A stretch of DNA of 64,000 nucleotides from Streptomyces liangshanensis. Its GTDB lineage: Bacteria > Actinomycetota > Actinomycetes > Streptomycetales > Streptomycetaceae. Made by a program: the position numbers and the translations under genes. Below the pieces are notes generated by a model, which worked only from the letters and a program-made list of their open reading frames with translations, was not told the origin of the DNA and ran no database searches. Where the stretch lies: contig NZ_CP050177.1 in NCBI RefSeq assembly GCF_011694815.1, positions 5,682,001 to 5,746,000 on the forward strand. Reading direction: 5' to 3'. Shown here piece after piece: positions 55,083-63,844 of this stretch; positions within the stretch are counted from its first letter, which is position 1; every line of letters starts with the position of its first letter.

Positions 55083-55247
55083 TCAGGGACGGAGCGGGAG
55101 GGAGGGCGTGGAAAGTGGTGGCGGAAAGCCGTCCAGGAAGAATGTGACGACTATCCGCGAGAGTGCCCAGACGGATATTGCAGCGAACATGCCAACAATT
55201 AGCATTACCGCGCGCGGCTGGAGAACGAACAGAGCCGGGTCGAACAA
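55083..55247 (-). CDS. Small single-helix membrane protein, 54 residues (candidate)
   Basis: A TTG at 55247 is preceded by AAAGGGGG at good spacing. The frame encodes LFDPALFVLQPRAVMLIVG, then MFAAISVWALSRIVVTFF and a Pro-rich end. That is one hydrophobic helix of about 30 residues flanked by Arg. Third-position GC is lower than in neighbours (GTA ATG CTA ATT GTT), within an AT-richer patch at about 55130-55260. That suggests either recent entry or a poorly expressed small gene. Overlapping frames on the plus strand lack a ribosome site. Confidence 0.5.
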   Translation of the reverse strand: MFDPALFVLQPRAVMLIVGMFAAISVWALSRIVVTFFLDGFPPPLSTPSLPLRP

Positions 55248-55414
55248 CGTAGCCCCCTTTCGATGGTGCGAGACCCTAGCAGCTCAATCTCGAACTGCCT
55301 CATCTTCCAGGTCAGTTCTTGATCGTGAGGCCAGTAGGCCCATGCCTCGCGTAGAGGCCGTCCACAGTTCCCCGCGTACGTCTTTCGCTGCTGGGCGTTT
55401 GAAATGGTGGGGGG

Positions 55415-56272
55415 TCAGGTTTCCATGGCCGTCGCCGTGGGGTGGAAGCCCAGGCGGGTGTAGATGCGGGCTACTTGGGGGTCTGTGGCGCTCAGGAAGA
55501 TGGTGTGGGCGCCGCGGGTGCGGGACTCTTGGATCAGGGTTGCGGTTACTGCCAGGGCCAGGCCTCGGCGGCGGGCCGTGGGGAGGGTGGCCACGGCGCA
55601 GATCTCGGTGATGCCGTCGACCACTCCCGGCAGCAGGCCCGAGCTGAGGGCGATGCCGTTCTCCACCGCCGCGACCAGGGTCGTACGGCCCTCGCGGATG
55701 CGCATGGCCATGAGGGTGATCGCCGTGGCGTGGTGCTCCTCCGCCTCGGGGAGTTCCGCCGGGCCGACCTCGCCCACGTGGGTGCCCAGGTTCGCGAAGG
55801 CCAGGTGGGCGGTGGCCACCGCGCTGGGGAGCCAGGGGGCGTCCGGGGTCACCGTGAGGATCTCGACGCCCTCGGGGGTGAGGTCGGCCAGGGGTGGTGT
55901 CGGGGCGTTCTCGGGGAGCACCAGGAGCGGGCGGGGTGTGACCGGCAGGTCCGTCGCCTCCACCGCCGCGCGCAGGTCCGGGGCCGACTCGTGGACCCAC
56001 TCGAAGCTCTCCGGGAGGCCCAGTTCGCGCTGGCGCGCCCGGACGGCCGCGACATCCGCCGGGGTCACCGGTCGGCCCCGCCAGCCCCGCGTCGGGCGGG
56101 CCTGGAGCGGGCTGCCCCCGTCCTCCCGTACGAACAGAGTCAGCGGACCGAAGTCCTCCGCCCGGCCCACCCGGCGGGGCAGGGCGTCCAGGTAGTGGTC
56201 GATCCGGTCGAGGGCGGAGGGATGGGTGGGGGAGGCCGGTCGGTTCGTGGGGGGCGCTGCGTGTTCTGTCAC
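55415..56272 (-). CDS. GNAT family N-acetyltransferase
   Basis: 285 residues. A helical N-terminal half (ALDRIDHYLDALPRRVGRAEDF) precedes a C-terminal GNAT domain. The acetyl-CoA loop is LPTARRRGLALAVTATLI (motif A), followed by FLSATDPQVARIYTRLGFHP (motif B). It acetylates an unknown amine. The start is GTG at 56272 with a weak ribosome site. The upstream PPOX-family gene on the same strand is 71 bp away, so the two may be transcribed together. Confidence 0.87.
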   Translation of the reverse strand: MTEHAAPPTNRPASPTHPSALDRIDHYLDALPRRVGRAEDFGPLTLFVREDGGSPLQARPTRGWRGRPVTPADVAAVRARQRELGLPESFEWVHESAPDLRAAVEATDLPVTPRPLLVLPENAPTPPLADLTPEGVEILTVTPDAPWLPSAVATAHLAFANLGTHVGEVGPAELPEAEEHHATAITLMAMRIREGRTTLVAAVENGIALSSGLLPGVVDGITEICAVATLPTARRRGLALAVTATLIQESRTRGAHTIFLSATDPQVARIYTRLGFHPTATAMET

Positions 56273-56343
56273 CTCGGAAGCACATCATCGGGGGGCCGTT
56301 GCCGACCAGTGATTTCCAGTGAGGGGAGGGGAGGGCCGCCCCG

Positions 56344-56865
56344 TCAGAAGCGCCAGCGCGTCTGGCTGTACGGCGCCTTGCCGAAGCCGAACGCCGTGCG
56401 CGGCGCGACCTCGTGGACCACGGCCACGTTCCCCCGGTCGCCCGCGAAGCCGCCGTCCCGTACCTCGAAGTGCCAGTCGGCCCCGTACTTCGCCTCCCAC
56501 GCCCCGGCCAGCGCGGTCAGCCGCGCCTCGTCCGTCACGCGGACCGCCGTGCCCTCGACCACCAGGTCACAGCCCCCGGCGAGCGCGTTCGTGCCGGTCG
56601 TCAGGACCACCTCCGGGTTCGCCGCGAGGTTCCGGCTCTTGCGCTCCTCCGCGCCGGTGCAGAAGTACAGCGCGCCGTCCGCCCACACCGCCAGCAGCGG
56701 CGTGACGTGCGGGCGGCCCTCGGGCCGTACCGTCGTCAGCCAGAACAGCTCCGCGGCCGTCAGCAGCGCCACCGCCTCCCGCCAGGGCGTGGCCGTCGCC
56801 CCCGGCTCGCCGTAGCGGGTGTCCAGTTCCTCCGTGCGGGGTTCGGTCGGTTCGATTCGGGCCAT
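56344..56865 (-). CDS. Pyridoxamine 5'-phosphate oxidase family protein (FMN/F420-binding)
   Basis: A 173-residue split-barrel protein. TAAELFWLTTVRPEGRPHVTPLLAVWADGALYFCTG and VVLTTGTNALAGGCDLVVEGTAVRVTDE are the usual strands of the PPOX/F420-dependent group. It likely uses FMN or F420 to reduce or oxidise a small molecule; pyridoxal metabolism itself is not implied. The ATG at 56865 has AGGAG at proper spacing. A ggagggg homopurine tract (56890-56935) lies just upstream. Confidence 0.88.
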   Translation of the reverse strand: MARIEPTEPRTEELDTRYGEPGATATPWREAVALLTAAELFWLTTVRPEGRPHVTPLLAVWADGALYFCTGAEERKSRNLAANPEVVLTTGTNALAGGCDLVVEGTAVRVTDEARLTALAGAWEAKYGADWHFEVRDGGFAGDRGNVAVVHEVAPRTAFGFGKAPYSQTRWRF

Positions 56866-57080
56866 CGTCTGCTCCTGGTTCGGTCGGATGGAAGGGGAGG
56901 GGAGGGGACGGGAGGGGAGGGGAGGGGACGGAAGGCGAGGGCCGCCCGTTCCCCGGAAGTCGTCGCGCCTCCTCCCGACCGCACCGGACGCGCCCGGTCC
57001 CGGCTTCCCCTCCTGCGGTTACGCTCGATCCCTCAGCTTGATCGGAAACACTGGCGGGAACGCGGACGGGAGACGGTGAC

Positions 57081-60000
57081 ATGACGATGCCGGGGCGCAG
57101 GAGCAGTATCTTCACCCGTCTGCTCCGCCACGGCTTCACCGATCCGTCCGGTGCCGAGCGGCTCCTCGACGTCCCGGAGATGGCGACCGTACGGTCCGAC
57201 CCGCTCTTCCTCGACGCGCTAGGCGCCACCGCCGACCCGGACCTGGCGCTGCGCGGTCTCGTACGGCTCATCGAGGCGGCCAACGCGGGGGAGCGGCGGA
57301 TCCTGCTGGACACGCTGCTCACCGCCAAGCCCCTGCGGGACCGGCTGCTCGGGGTGCTCGGCGCGTCCGAGGCGCTCGGCGACCACCTCGCCCGGCACCC
57401 CCACGACTGGCACGTCCTGGTGACGTACGAGTCGGCGGACCTGCACCCCGGCGTCGCGGAGTTCGAACGCGGCCTCGCCGACGCCACCGATCCCGTCTCC
57501 CTGCGCATCGCCTACCGCCGCTGCCTCCTGGCCATCGCGGCCAGGGACGTGTGCGGCACCATCGACGTCGCCGAGACCGCCGCCGAGCTGGCCGACCTCG
57601 CCACCGCCACCCTCCGCGCCGCCCTCGCGATCGCCCGCGCCGCCGCGCCCGAGGACGCCGCCGCCTGCCGGCTCGCGGTCATCGCGATGGGCAAGTGCGG
57701 CGGCCACGAGCTGAACTACATCTCCGACGTGGACGTGATCTTCGTCGGCGGCCTCCCCGAGGCCCCCGCCGGCACCCTCGCGGGCGACAACGCGGCCGCC
57801 CCCCTCAACACCGACGAGGGCAAGGCCGTCCAGGCCGCCACCCGCCTCGCCTCGCACCTCATGCGCATCTGCTCCGAGACCACCGTCGAGGGCGCCATCT
57901 GGCCCGTCGACGCCAACCTCCGCCCCGAGGGCCGCAACGGCCCCCTCGTCCGCACCCTGAGCAGCCACCTCGCCTACTACCAGCGCTGGGCCAAGACCTG
58001 GGAGTTCCAGGCGCTCCTGAAGGCCCGCGCCGTCGCCGGGGACGTCCCGCTCGGCGCCGAGTACATCGACGCCGTCTCCCCGCTCGTCTGGCAGGCCGCC
58101 GACCGCGAGCACTTCGTCCCCGACGTGCAGAAGATGCGCCGCCGCGTCGTGGACAACATCCCCGCCGCCCAGCTGGACCGGGAGCTCAAGCTCGGCCCCG
58201 GCGGCCTGCGCGACGTCGAATTCGCCGTCCAGCTCCTCCAGTTGGTCCACGGCCGCAGTGACTCCACCCTCCGCAGCGGCTCCACGCTCGACGCGCTCGG
58301 CGCACTGGCCGCGGGCGGGTACGTGGGCCGGGCCGACGCCGCCCAACTGGACGACGCCTACCGCTTCCTGCGCTCCATGGAGCACCGCATCCAGCTCCAC
58401 CGGCTGCGCCGCACCCACCTCGTGCCCGAGGACGAGGGCGACCTGCGCCGCCTCGGCCGCTCCCTCGGCCTGCGCGGCGACCCCGTCGTCGAGCTCAACA
58501 AGGCCTGGAAACGGCACGCTTCGGTCGTACGGCGGCTGCACGAGAAGATCTTCTACCGGCCGCTGCTCGACGCCGTCGCCCAACTCGCCCCCGGCGAGAC
58601 CCGGTTGAGCACGAAGGCGGCCCGCCAGCGCCTCGAAGCGCTCGGGTACGCGGACCCGGCGGCCGCCCTGCGCCACCTGGAGGCGCTGTCGTCGGGCGTG
58701 AGCCGCAAGGCGGCGATCCAGCGGACCCTGCTGCCGGTGCTCCTCGGCTGGTTCGCCGACTCCGCCGACCCGGACGCCGGCCTCCTCGGCTTCCGCAAGG
58801 TGTCCGACGCCCTCGGCAAGACCCCCTGGTACCTGCGGCTCCTGCGCGACGAGGGCGCGGCGGCCGAGAACCTCGCCCGGGTCCTGTCGGCGGGCCGCCT
58901 CGCCCCCGACCTGCTCCTGCGCGCCCCCGAGGCCGTCGCGATCCTCGGCGACCCGGGCGGGCTCGTGCCGCACGGCCGCGCGCACCTGGAGCAGGAGGTC
59001 ATCGCGGCGGTGGGCCGCGCCGAGACAGCCGAGGGCGCCGTCGCGGCGGCGCGCGGGACGCGCCGCCGGGAGCTGTTCCGTACGACGGCCGCCGACATCA
59101 TCGGCTCGTACGGTACGGAGGACAGTCCCGCCGAGGAGGACCCGGGCGCCCTGGTCGACCGCGTCGGCAACGCCCTCACCGACCTCAACGCCGCCACCCT
59201 CGCCGGCGCCCTGCGCGCCGCCGTCCGCGGCCGGTGGGGCGACACCCTCCCGACCAGGTTCGCCGTCATCGGCATGGGCCGCTTCGGCGGCCACGAGATG
59301 GGGTACGGCTCCGACGCGGACGTCCTCTTCGTCCACGAGCCGCGCGAGGGCGTCGGCGAGCAGGAGGCCGCCCAGGCGGCGAACGCCGTGGTCGCCGAGA
59401 TGCGCCGCCTCCTCGAAGTCCCCGGCTCCGAACCGCCGTTGCTGATCGACGCCGACCTGCGCCCCGAGGGCAAGAGCGGCCCCATGGTCCGTACGCTCGC
59501 CTCCTACGCGGCGTACTACCGGCGCTGGTCGCTCGTCTGGGAGAGCCAGGCGCTCCTGCGCGCCGAACCGATGGCGGGCGACGCGGACCTCGGCCGCCGG
59601 TTCGTCGAGCTGATCGACCCGATGCGCTACCCGCCCGAGGGCCTGGGCGAGGACGCCGTACGCGAGATCCGCCGCCTCAAGGCGCGGATGGAGACGGAAC
59701 GGATGCCGCGGGGCGCCGACCCGACCCTGCACACCAAGCTGGGCCGCGGCGGGCTCTCGGACGTCGAGTGGACGATCCAGCTGCTCCAGATGCGGCACGC
59801 CTGGGCGGAGCCGGGGCTGCGGACCACCAGGACCCGCGGGGCACTGGCGGCGGCGCGGGCGGCGGGGCTGCTGTCGGCGGAGGACGCGCAGACCCTGGAC
59901 GACGCGTGGGTGCTGGCGACGCGGGTCAGGAACGGCGTGATGCTCGTACGGGGCAGGCCGGGCGACACCTTCCCGTCGGACGGCCGCGAGCTGGGCGCGA

Positions 60001-60143
60001 TGGGGCGTTACCTCGGGTACGGGGCGGGGCCCACCCGGGGCCAGACGCAGGAGGTCCACAGCGGGGACATGCTCGACGACTACCGCAGGACGACGCGCCG
60101 GGCGCGCGCGGTGATGGAGAGGCTGTTCTACGGGGCGGAGTGA
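57081..60143 (+). CDS. glnE: Bifunctional glutamine synthetase adenylyltransferase/deadenylase GlnE
   Basis: A 1020-residue cytoplasmic enzyme that adds or removes AMP on glutamine synthetase I in response to nitrogen state. Two nucleotidyltransferase domains are present: MGKCGGHELNYISDVDVIFV (Ser215-Asp218) and MGRFGGHEMGYGSDADVLFV (Ser744-Asp747), each followed by helical bundles with GLRDVEFAVQLLQL and GLSDVEWTIQLLQM. The C-terminal half performs adenylylation in the enterobacterial enzyme. Full length and intact acidic residues suggest activity. Its main target, GlnA, is not in the window; GlnA2 is 3 kb away. Confidence 0.95.
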   Translation: MTMPGRRSSIFTRLLRHGFTDPSGAERLLDVPEMATVRSDPLFLDALGATADPDLALRGLVRLIEAANAGERRILLDTLLTAKPLRDRLLGVLGASEALGDHLARHPHDWHVLVTYESADLHPGVAEFERGLADATDPVSLRIAYRRCLLAIAARDVCGTIDVAETAAELADLATATLRAALAIARAAAPEDAAACRLAVIAMGKCGGHELNYISDVDVIFVGGLPEAPAGTLAGDNAAAPLNTDEGKAVQAATRLASHLMRICSETTVEGAIWPVDANLRPEGRNGPLVRTLSSHLAYYQRWAKTWEFQALLKARAVAGDVPLGAEYIDAVSPLVWQAADREHFVPDVQKMRRRVVDNIPAAQLDRELKLGPGGLRDVEFAVQLLQLVHGRSDSTLRSGSTLDALGALAAGGYVGRADAAQLDDAYRFLRSMEHRIQLHRLRRTHLVPEDEGDLRRLGRSLGLRGDPVVELNKAWKRHASVVRRLHEKIFYRPLLDAVAQLAPGETRLSTKAARQRLEALGYADPAAALRHLEALSSGVSRKAAIQRTLLPVLLGWFADSADPDAGLLGFRKVSDALGKTPWYLRLLRDEGAAAENLARVLSAGRLAPDLLLRAPEAVAILGDPGGLVPHGRAHLEQEVIAAVGRAETAEGAVAAARGTRRRELFRTTAADIIGSYGTEDSPAEEDPGALVDRVGNALTDLNAATLAGALRAAVRGRWGDTLPTRFAVIGMGRFGGHEMGYGSDADVLFVHEPREGVGEQEAAQAANAVVAEMRRLLEVPGSEPPLLIDADLRPEGKSGPMVRTLASYAAYYRRWSLVWESQALLRAEPMAGDADLGRRFVELIDPMRYPPEGLGEDAVREIRRLKARMETERMPRGADPTLHTKLGRGGLSDVEWTIQLLQMRHAWAEPGLRTTRTRGALAAARAAGLLSAEDAQTLDDAWVLATRVRNGVMLVRGRPGDTFPSDGRELGAMGRYLGYGAGPTRGQTQEVHSGDMLDDYRRTTRRARAVMERLFYGAE

Positions 60144-60226
60144 GGCGGCGGGGGCGGGCCCCCGGGGCCGTGAGGAGGCGGGGGCGCTAGGAGGTGACTA
60201 CAGAGCGTCACGCGAACCCCGTCGCT

Positions 60227-61129
60227 TCAGGCAGCCGCCGGCCGCCGCCCCTTGCGATGCGGGTCGTCCACGTACCGCGGCAGGTTGTACGGCAGCGATC
60301 CGTACCAGAGGTACGAGACGGTGAAGCCGAAGGCCAGGCACACCAGGCCGCCCACCGCGTCCAGCCAGAAGTGGTTCGCGGTGGAGACGATCACCAGCAG
60401 GGTCACCACCGGGTAGAGCAGGCCGAGGATCCGCACCCACGGGACCTTGCACAGGGCGAAGATCGTCAGCCCCGACCAGGTCGACCACCCGATGTGCATC
60501 GACGGCATCGCCGCGTACTGGTTCGACACGGTCTTGAGGTTGTCCGAGGACAGCGAGCCCCAGGTGTGGTGCAGGGCGACGGTGTCGATGAAGTGGCCGT
60601 TGGTCATCAGCCGGGGCGGCGCGAGCGGGAACAGATAGTAACCGAGGAGGGCCACGACGGTGGTCGCCAGCAGGACGAGGCGGGCCGCCGCGTACCGGCC
60701 GGGATGTCTGCGGAACAGCCAGATCAGCACCCCGAGGGTGATGATGAAGTGCAGTGTCGCGTAGTAGTAGTTCATCCCCACGATGAGCCAGGTCACCGAA
60801 TTGACACCGTGGTTGACGGCCCGCTCGAACCCGAGTCCCAGGGTGCGTTCCGCGTGCCAGATCCAGTCGGCGTTCCGCAGGGCCTTGGTCCGCTGTTCGG
60901 GTACGGCGTTGCGGATCAGCGAGTAGATCCAGTAACTCACCGCGATCAGCAGGATTTCGAACCAGAGGCGGGGCTTGCGGGGTGTCCGGAGCCGCCGGAT
61001 GAACGTGTGCTTCTCCACCGGTTCGGTTTCCGTGTCCCTCGCTGTGTCTGTCGTGTCAGCCACCTCGTCGGTGAAGGGCGACGAGCCGGCCTTCCGGTCC
61101 GCCTGCGCCTCCACAGTCGATTCACCCAT
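60227..61129 (-). CDS. PAP2 family (PAP2_3) membrane phosphatase
   Basis: 300 residues. About six helices follow a 45-residue hydrophilic leader. Active-site motifs are AAMPSMHIGWS and STANHFWLDAVGG, as in inositolphosphotransferase/PAP2_3 proteins. It could dephosphorylate a lipid or exchange a lipid head group at the membrane. The ATG at 61129 starts the expected domain layout. It converges on glnE with an 83-bp GC-rich gap. Confidence 0.88.
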   Translation of the reverse strand: MGESTVEAQADRKAGSSPFTDEVADTTDTARDTETEPVEKHTFIRRLRTPRKPRLWFEILLIAVSYWIYSLIRNAVPEQRTKALRNADWIWHAERTLGLGFERAVNHGVNSVTWLIVGMNYYYATLHFIITLGVLIWLFRRHPGRYAAARLVLLATTVVALLGYYLFPLAPPRLMTNGHFIDTVALHHTWGSLSSDNLKTVSNQYAAMPSMHIGWSTWSGLTIFALCKVPWVRILGLLYPVVTLLVIVSTANHFWLDAVGGLVCLAFGFTVSYLWYGSLPYNLPRYVDDPHRKGRRPAAA

Positions 61130-61245
61130 GCCAGGAGTCTGCCAGATCCGGACTCCTCGACCGATCATCCCCCGGTCGGGTCGGTCCCGCATTCCCTACG
61201 CCCTGAGGACGACCTCGGACGGCGTACGGACGGCGTGCGCACCCC

Positions 61246-62271
61246 TTACGGGCGCCGCCCCGGCCCCGACGCGGTCGACCCGCGCACCACCAGTTCCGGC
61301 ATGAAGACGAACTCGCTGTGCGGGGCCGGGGTGCCCCCGATCTCCTCCAGGAGCGTACGGACCGCCGCCTGGCCCATCGACGGCACCGGCTTGCGGACCG
61401 TGGTGAGCGGCGGGTCCGTGAAGGCTATGAGGGGGGAGTCGTCGAAACCGACGACCGAGAGGTCCCGCGGCACGTCCAGGCCCAGGCGCCGCCCGGCCCT
61501 GATCGCGCCGAGCGCCATCATGTCGCTCGCGCACACCACCGCCGTGCAGCCCCGCTCGATCAGCGCGGTCGCCGCCGCCTGGCCACCCTCCAGGGTGAAC
61601 AGCGACTGCTGGATGAGCTCGTCCGTCTCCGCGTCCGACAGGCCGAGCAGCTCGCGGACCGTGGTCCGGAACCCCTCGATCTTGCGCAGCACCGGTACGA
61701 ACCGCTGCGGCCCCACGGCCAGGCCGATCCGGTGGTGCCCGAGCGAGACGAGGTGCGTCACGGCGAGCCGTACCGCGGCCCGGTCGTCGGGTGAGATGAA
61801 GGGGGCCCGCACCTTCGGCGAGAAGCCGTCCACCAGGACGAACGGCACCCCCTGGGCGCGGAGCCTCTCGTACCGCCCCATGTCCGCCGACGTGTCGGCG
61901 TGCAGTCCGGAGACGAAGATGATGCCGGAGACGTCCCGCTCGACGAGCATCTCGGTCAGCTCGTCCTCGGTGGAGCCGCCGGGGGTCTGGGTCGCCAGGA
62001 CCGGGGTGTAACCCTGACGGGTGAGCGCCTGCCCTATGACCTGGGCGAGCGCCGGGAAGATCGGGTTCTCCAGCTCCGGGGTGATCAGGCCGACCAGTCC
62101 CGCGCTGCGGCGGCGGAGGCGTACGGGGCGTTCGTACCCGAGGACGTCGAGTGCGGCGAGTACGGATTCGCGGGTGGCCGCCGCAACCCCGGGCTTGCCG
62201 TTCAGAACGCGGCTGACCGTCGCTTCGCTGACCCCCGCCTGGGTTGCGATGTCGGCAAGCCGTGCGGTCAT
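61246..62271 (-). CDS. malR: LacI family repressor MalR
   Basis: A 341-residue repressor. The LacI helix-turn-helix is RLADIATQAGVSEATVSRVL (residues 4-23) with hinge helix, then a periplasmic-binding-like sensor domain with DDRAAVRLAVTHLVSLGHHRIG and VVGFDDSPLIAFTDPPLTTV. The family and its place divergent from a sugar-binding lipoprotein gene match MalR, the maltose/maltodextrin repressor of Streptomyces. The ATG at 62271 fits the domain exactly. Confidence 0.9.
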   Translation of the reverse strand: MTARLADIATQAGVSEATVSRVLNGKPGVAAATRESVLAALDVLGYERPVRLRRRSAGLVGLITPELENPIFPALAQVIGQALTRQGYTPVLATQTPGGSTEDELTEMLVERDVSGIIFVSGLHADTSADMGRYERLRAQGVPFVLVDGFSPKVRAPFISPDDRAAVRLAVTHLVSLGHHRIGLAVGPQRFVPVLRKIEGFRTTVRELLGLSDAETDELIQQSLFTLEGGQAAATALIERGCTAVVCASDMMALGAIRAGRRLGLDVPRDLSVVGFDDSPLIAFTDPPLTTVRKPVPSMGQAAVRTLLEEIGGTPAPHSEFVFMPELVVRGSTASGPGRRP

Positions 62272-62550
62272 GGGAGTGGACTGTACCGGTGGTTCAGCGG
62301 ATTGCCCACCGGGTGGCCGGGGAGCGGGCGGGCACCCTTCTTGCAAGATCTTGCGAAACCTTTCTGCCCTGTCCGCGCCGGGTTTCCGTGCCACGTCAGG
62401 TCGTACGGGCCCACCACGCCTGGGTACTTGTAACAATCGGCGCGCCCGGCGGAAATCCTCCGCAAGGTCTTTCGGGCTTCTTGCAACGCTGTTACCTTCA
62501 CGTCCGACCCGGAGCCGCAACGGAGCGGTACGGCAGTTGAAGGAGTTCGG
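62272..62550. promoter_or_regulatory. malR-malE divergent promoter region with CTTGCA motifs
   Basis: 279 bp. GCAAGATCTTGC (62343-62354) is a perfect 12-bp palindrome within cttgcaagatcttgcg, and CTTGCAACG recurs at 62480-62488. cttgca-type repeats are known MalR/Reg1 targets in Streptomyces. The second site lies just before a TACCTT (62493-62498) that could be the malE -10. Repression of both genes without maltose is expected. Confidence 0.65.
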
Positions 62551-63825
62551 ATGCGACGTGGCATAACGGCCGCCGCCCTGGCCGTGACCCTGGCTCTCGC
62601 GGTGACCGCCTGCGGTGGTGACGACGCGTCGGGCGGCGGCAAGAGCGCCGGGGGCGAACTGTCGGGCAAGGTCACCTGGTGGGACACGTCGACCGTCGGC
62701 AGCGAGGACAAGGTCTTCGAGGAGCTCGCCGAGGGCTTCGAGAAACTGCACCCCAAGGTCGACGTCGTGTACGTCAACGTGCCCTTCGGCGACGCCCAGA
62801 ACAAGTTCAAGAACGCCGCGCAGGCGAACTCCGGCGCCCCCGACGTCATCCGCTCCGAGGTCGCCTGGACCCCCGAGTTCGCCGACCTGGGCTACCTCGC
62901 GCCGCTCGACGGCACCCCGGCGCTCAAGGACGGCGCGGACTTCCTGCCGCAGGCCGCCGCCTCCACGCGTTACGCCGGCAAGACGTACGCGGTGCCGCAG
63001 GTCATCGACTCCATGGGCCTCTTCTACAACAAGAAGATCTTCAAGGAGGCGGGCGTCGAAGTCCCCGCGACCGTCGACGCGTTGAAGGCCACCGCCAAGA
63101 CGGTCAAGGAGAAGACCGGGAAGACGGGGCTCTACCTGCGCGGCGACGACGCGTACTGGTTCCTGTCGTTCCTGTACGGCGAGGGCGGCAACCTCGTGGA
63201 CGCCGACAGCAAGACCGTCACGGTCGACAACGCGGCGGGCGTCAAGGCCCTGACCGTCGTCAAGGACCTGGTCGACTCGGGCGCGGCCCGGACCGACGCC
63301 ACCGACGGCTGGGAGAACATGCAGGCCGCGTTCAAGGACGGCCGGGTCGCCATGATGATCAACGGCCCGTGGGCCGTCACCGACACCTACGCCGGGGCGC
63401 AGTTCACCGACAAGGCCAACCTGGGCATCGCGCCGGTCCCGGCCGGATCCGCCGCCCAGGGCGCCCCGCAGGGCGGCCACAACCTCGCCGTGTACGCGGG
63501 CTCCGGGAACCTCGACGCCTCCTACGCCTTCACCGAGTACATGACGTCCGCGGCGAGCCAGACGCGGATCGCGGAGAAGCTGAGCCTGCTGCCCACCCGT
63601 ACCTCGGTCTACACCCGGCCCGGAGTCGCGGACAACGAGATCGTCGGCTTCTTCAAGCCCGTCGTGGACAAGGCCGTCGAGCGCCCCTGGATCCCGGAGA
63701 CCGGCAGCCTCTTCGCGCCGCTCGTCACCGAGTACACCAAGGTCCTCACCGGCCAGACCACCCCGGAGAAGGGCGCCGGCGCCACCGGCGACGCGTACCG
63801 CAAGCTCCTCAAGGGCTGGAAGTAA
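62551..63825 (+). CDS. malE: Maltose/maltodextrin-binding lipoprotein MalE
   Basis: A 424-residue ABC-transporter solute-binding lipoprotein. Lipobox VTACG lipidates Cys21. The mature protein has the two-lobed family layout with SGKVTWWDTSTVG, DVIRSEVAWTPEFADLGYL, GLFYNKKIFKEAG and GRVAMMINGPWAV. It captures maltose or malto-oligosaccharides outside the membrane for MalF/MalG. AAGGAG sits 9 nt upstream of the ATG. malF follows after 19 nt, so they are one operon. Confidence 0.93.
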   Translation: MRRGITAAALAVTLALAVTACGGDDASGGGKSAGGELSGKVTWWDTSTVGSEDKVFEELAEGFEKLHPKVDVVYVNVPFGDAQNKFKNAAQANSGAPDVIRSEVAWTPEFADLGYLAPLDGTPALKDGADFLPQAAASTRYAGKTYAVPQVIDSMGLFYNKKIFKEAGVEVPATVDALKATAKTVKEKTGKTGLYLRGDDAYWFLSFLYGEGGNLVDADSKTVTVDNAAGVKALTVVKDLVDSGAARTDATDGWENMQAAFKDGRVAMMINGPWAVTDTYAGAQFTDKANLGIAPVPAGSAAQGAPQGGHNLAVYAGSGNLDASYAFTEYMTSAASQTRIAEKLSLLPTRTSVYTRPGVADNEIVGFFKPVVDKAVERPWIPETGSLFAPLVTEYTKVLTGQTTPEKGAGATGDAYRKLLKGWK

Positions 63826-63844
63826 CAGGAAGGCGGGCCGGCTG

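Noticed and set aside
54984..55202. 72-codon plus-strand frame downstream of the glnA2 region
   Set aside because: No ribosome site and low-complexity start; the minus-strand 54-codon frame with AAAGGGGG and a membrane helix is the better reading.
57219..60059. 946-codon minus-strand frame inside glnE
   Set aside because: Mirror frame of a well-supported gene with no domain of its own.
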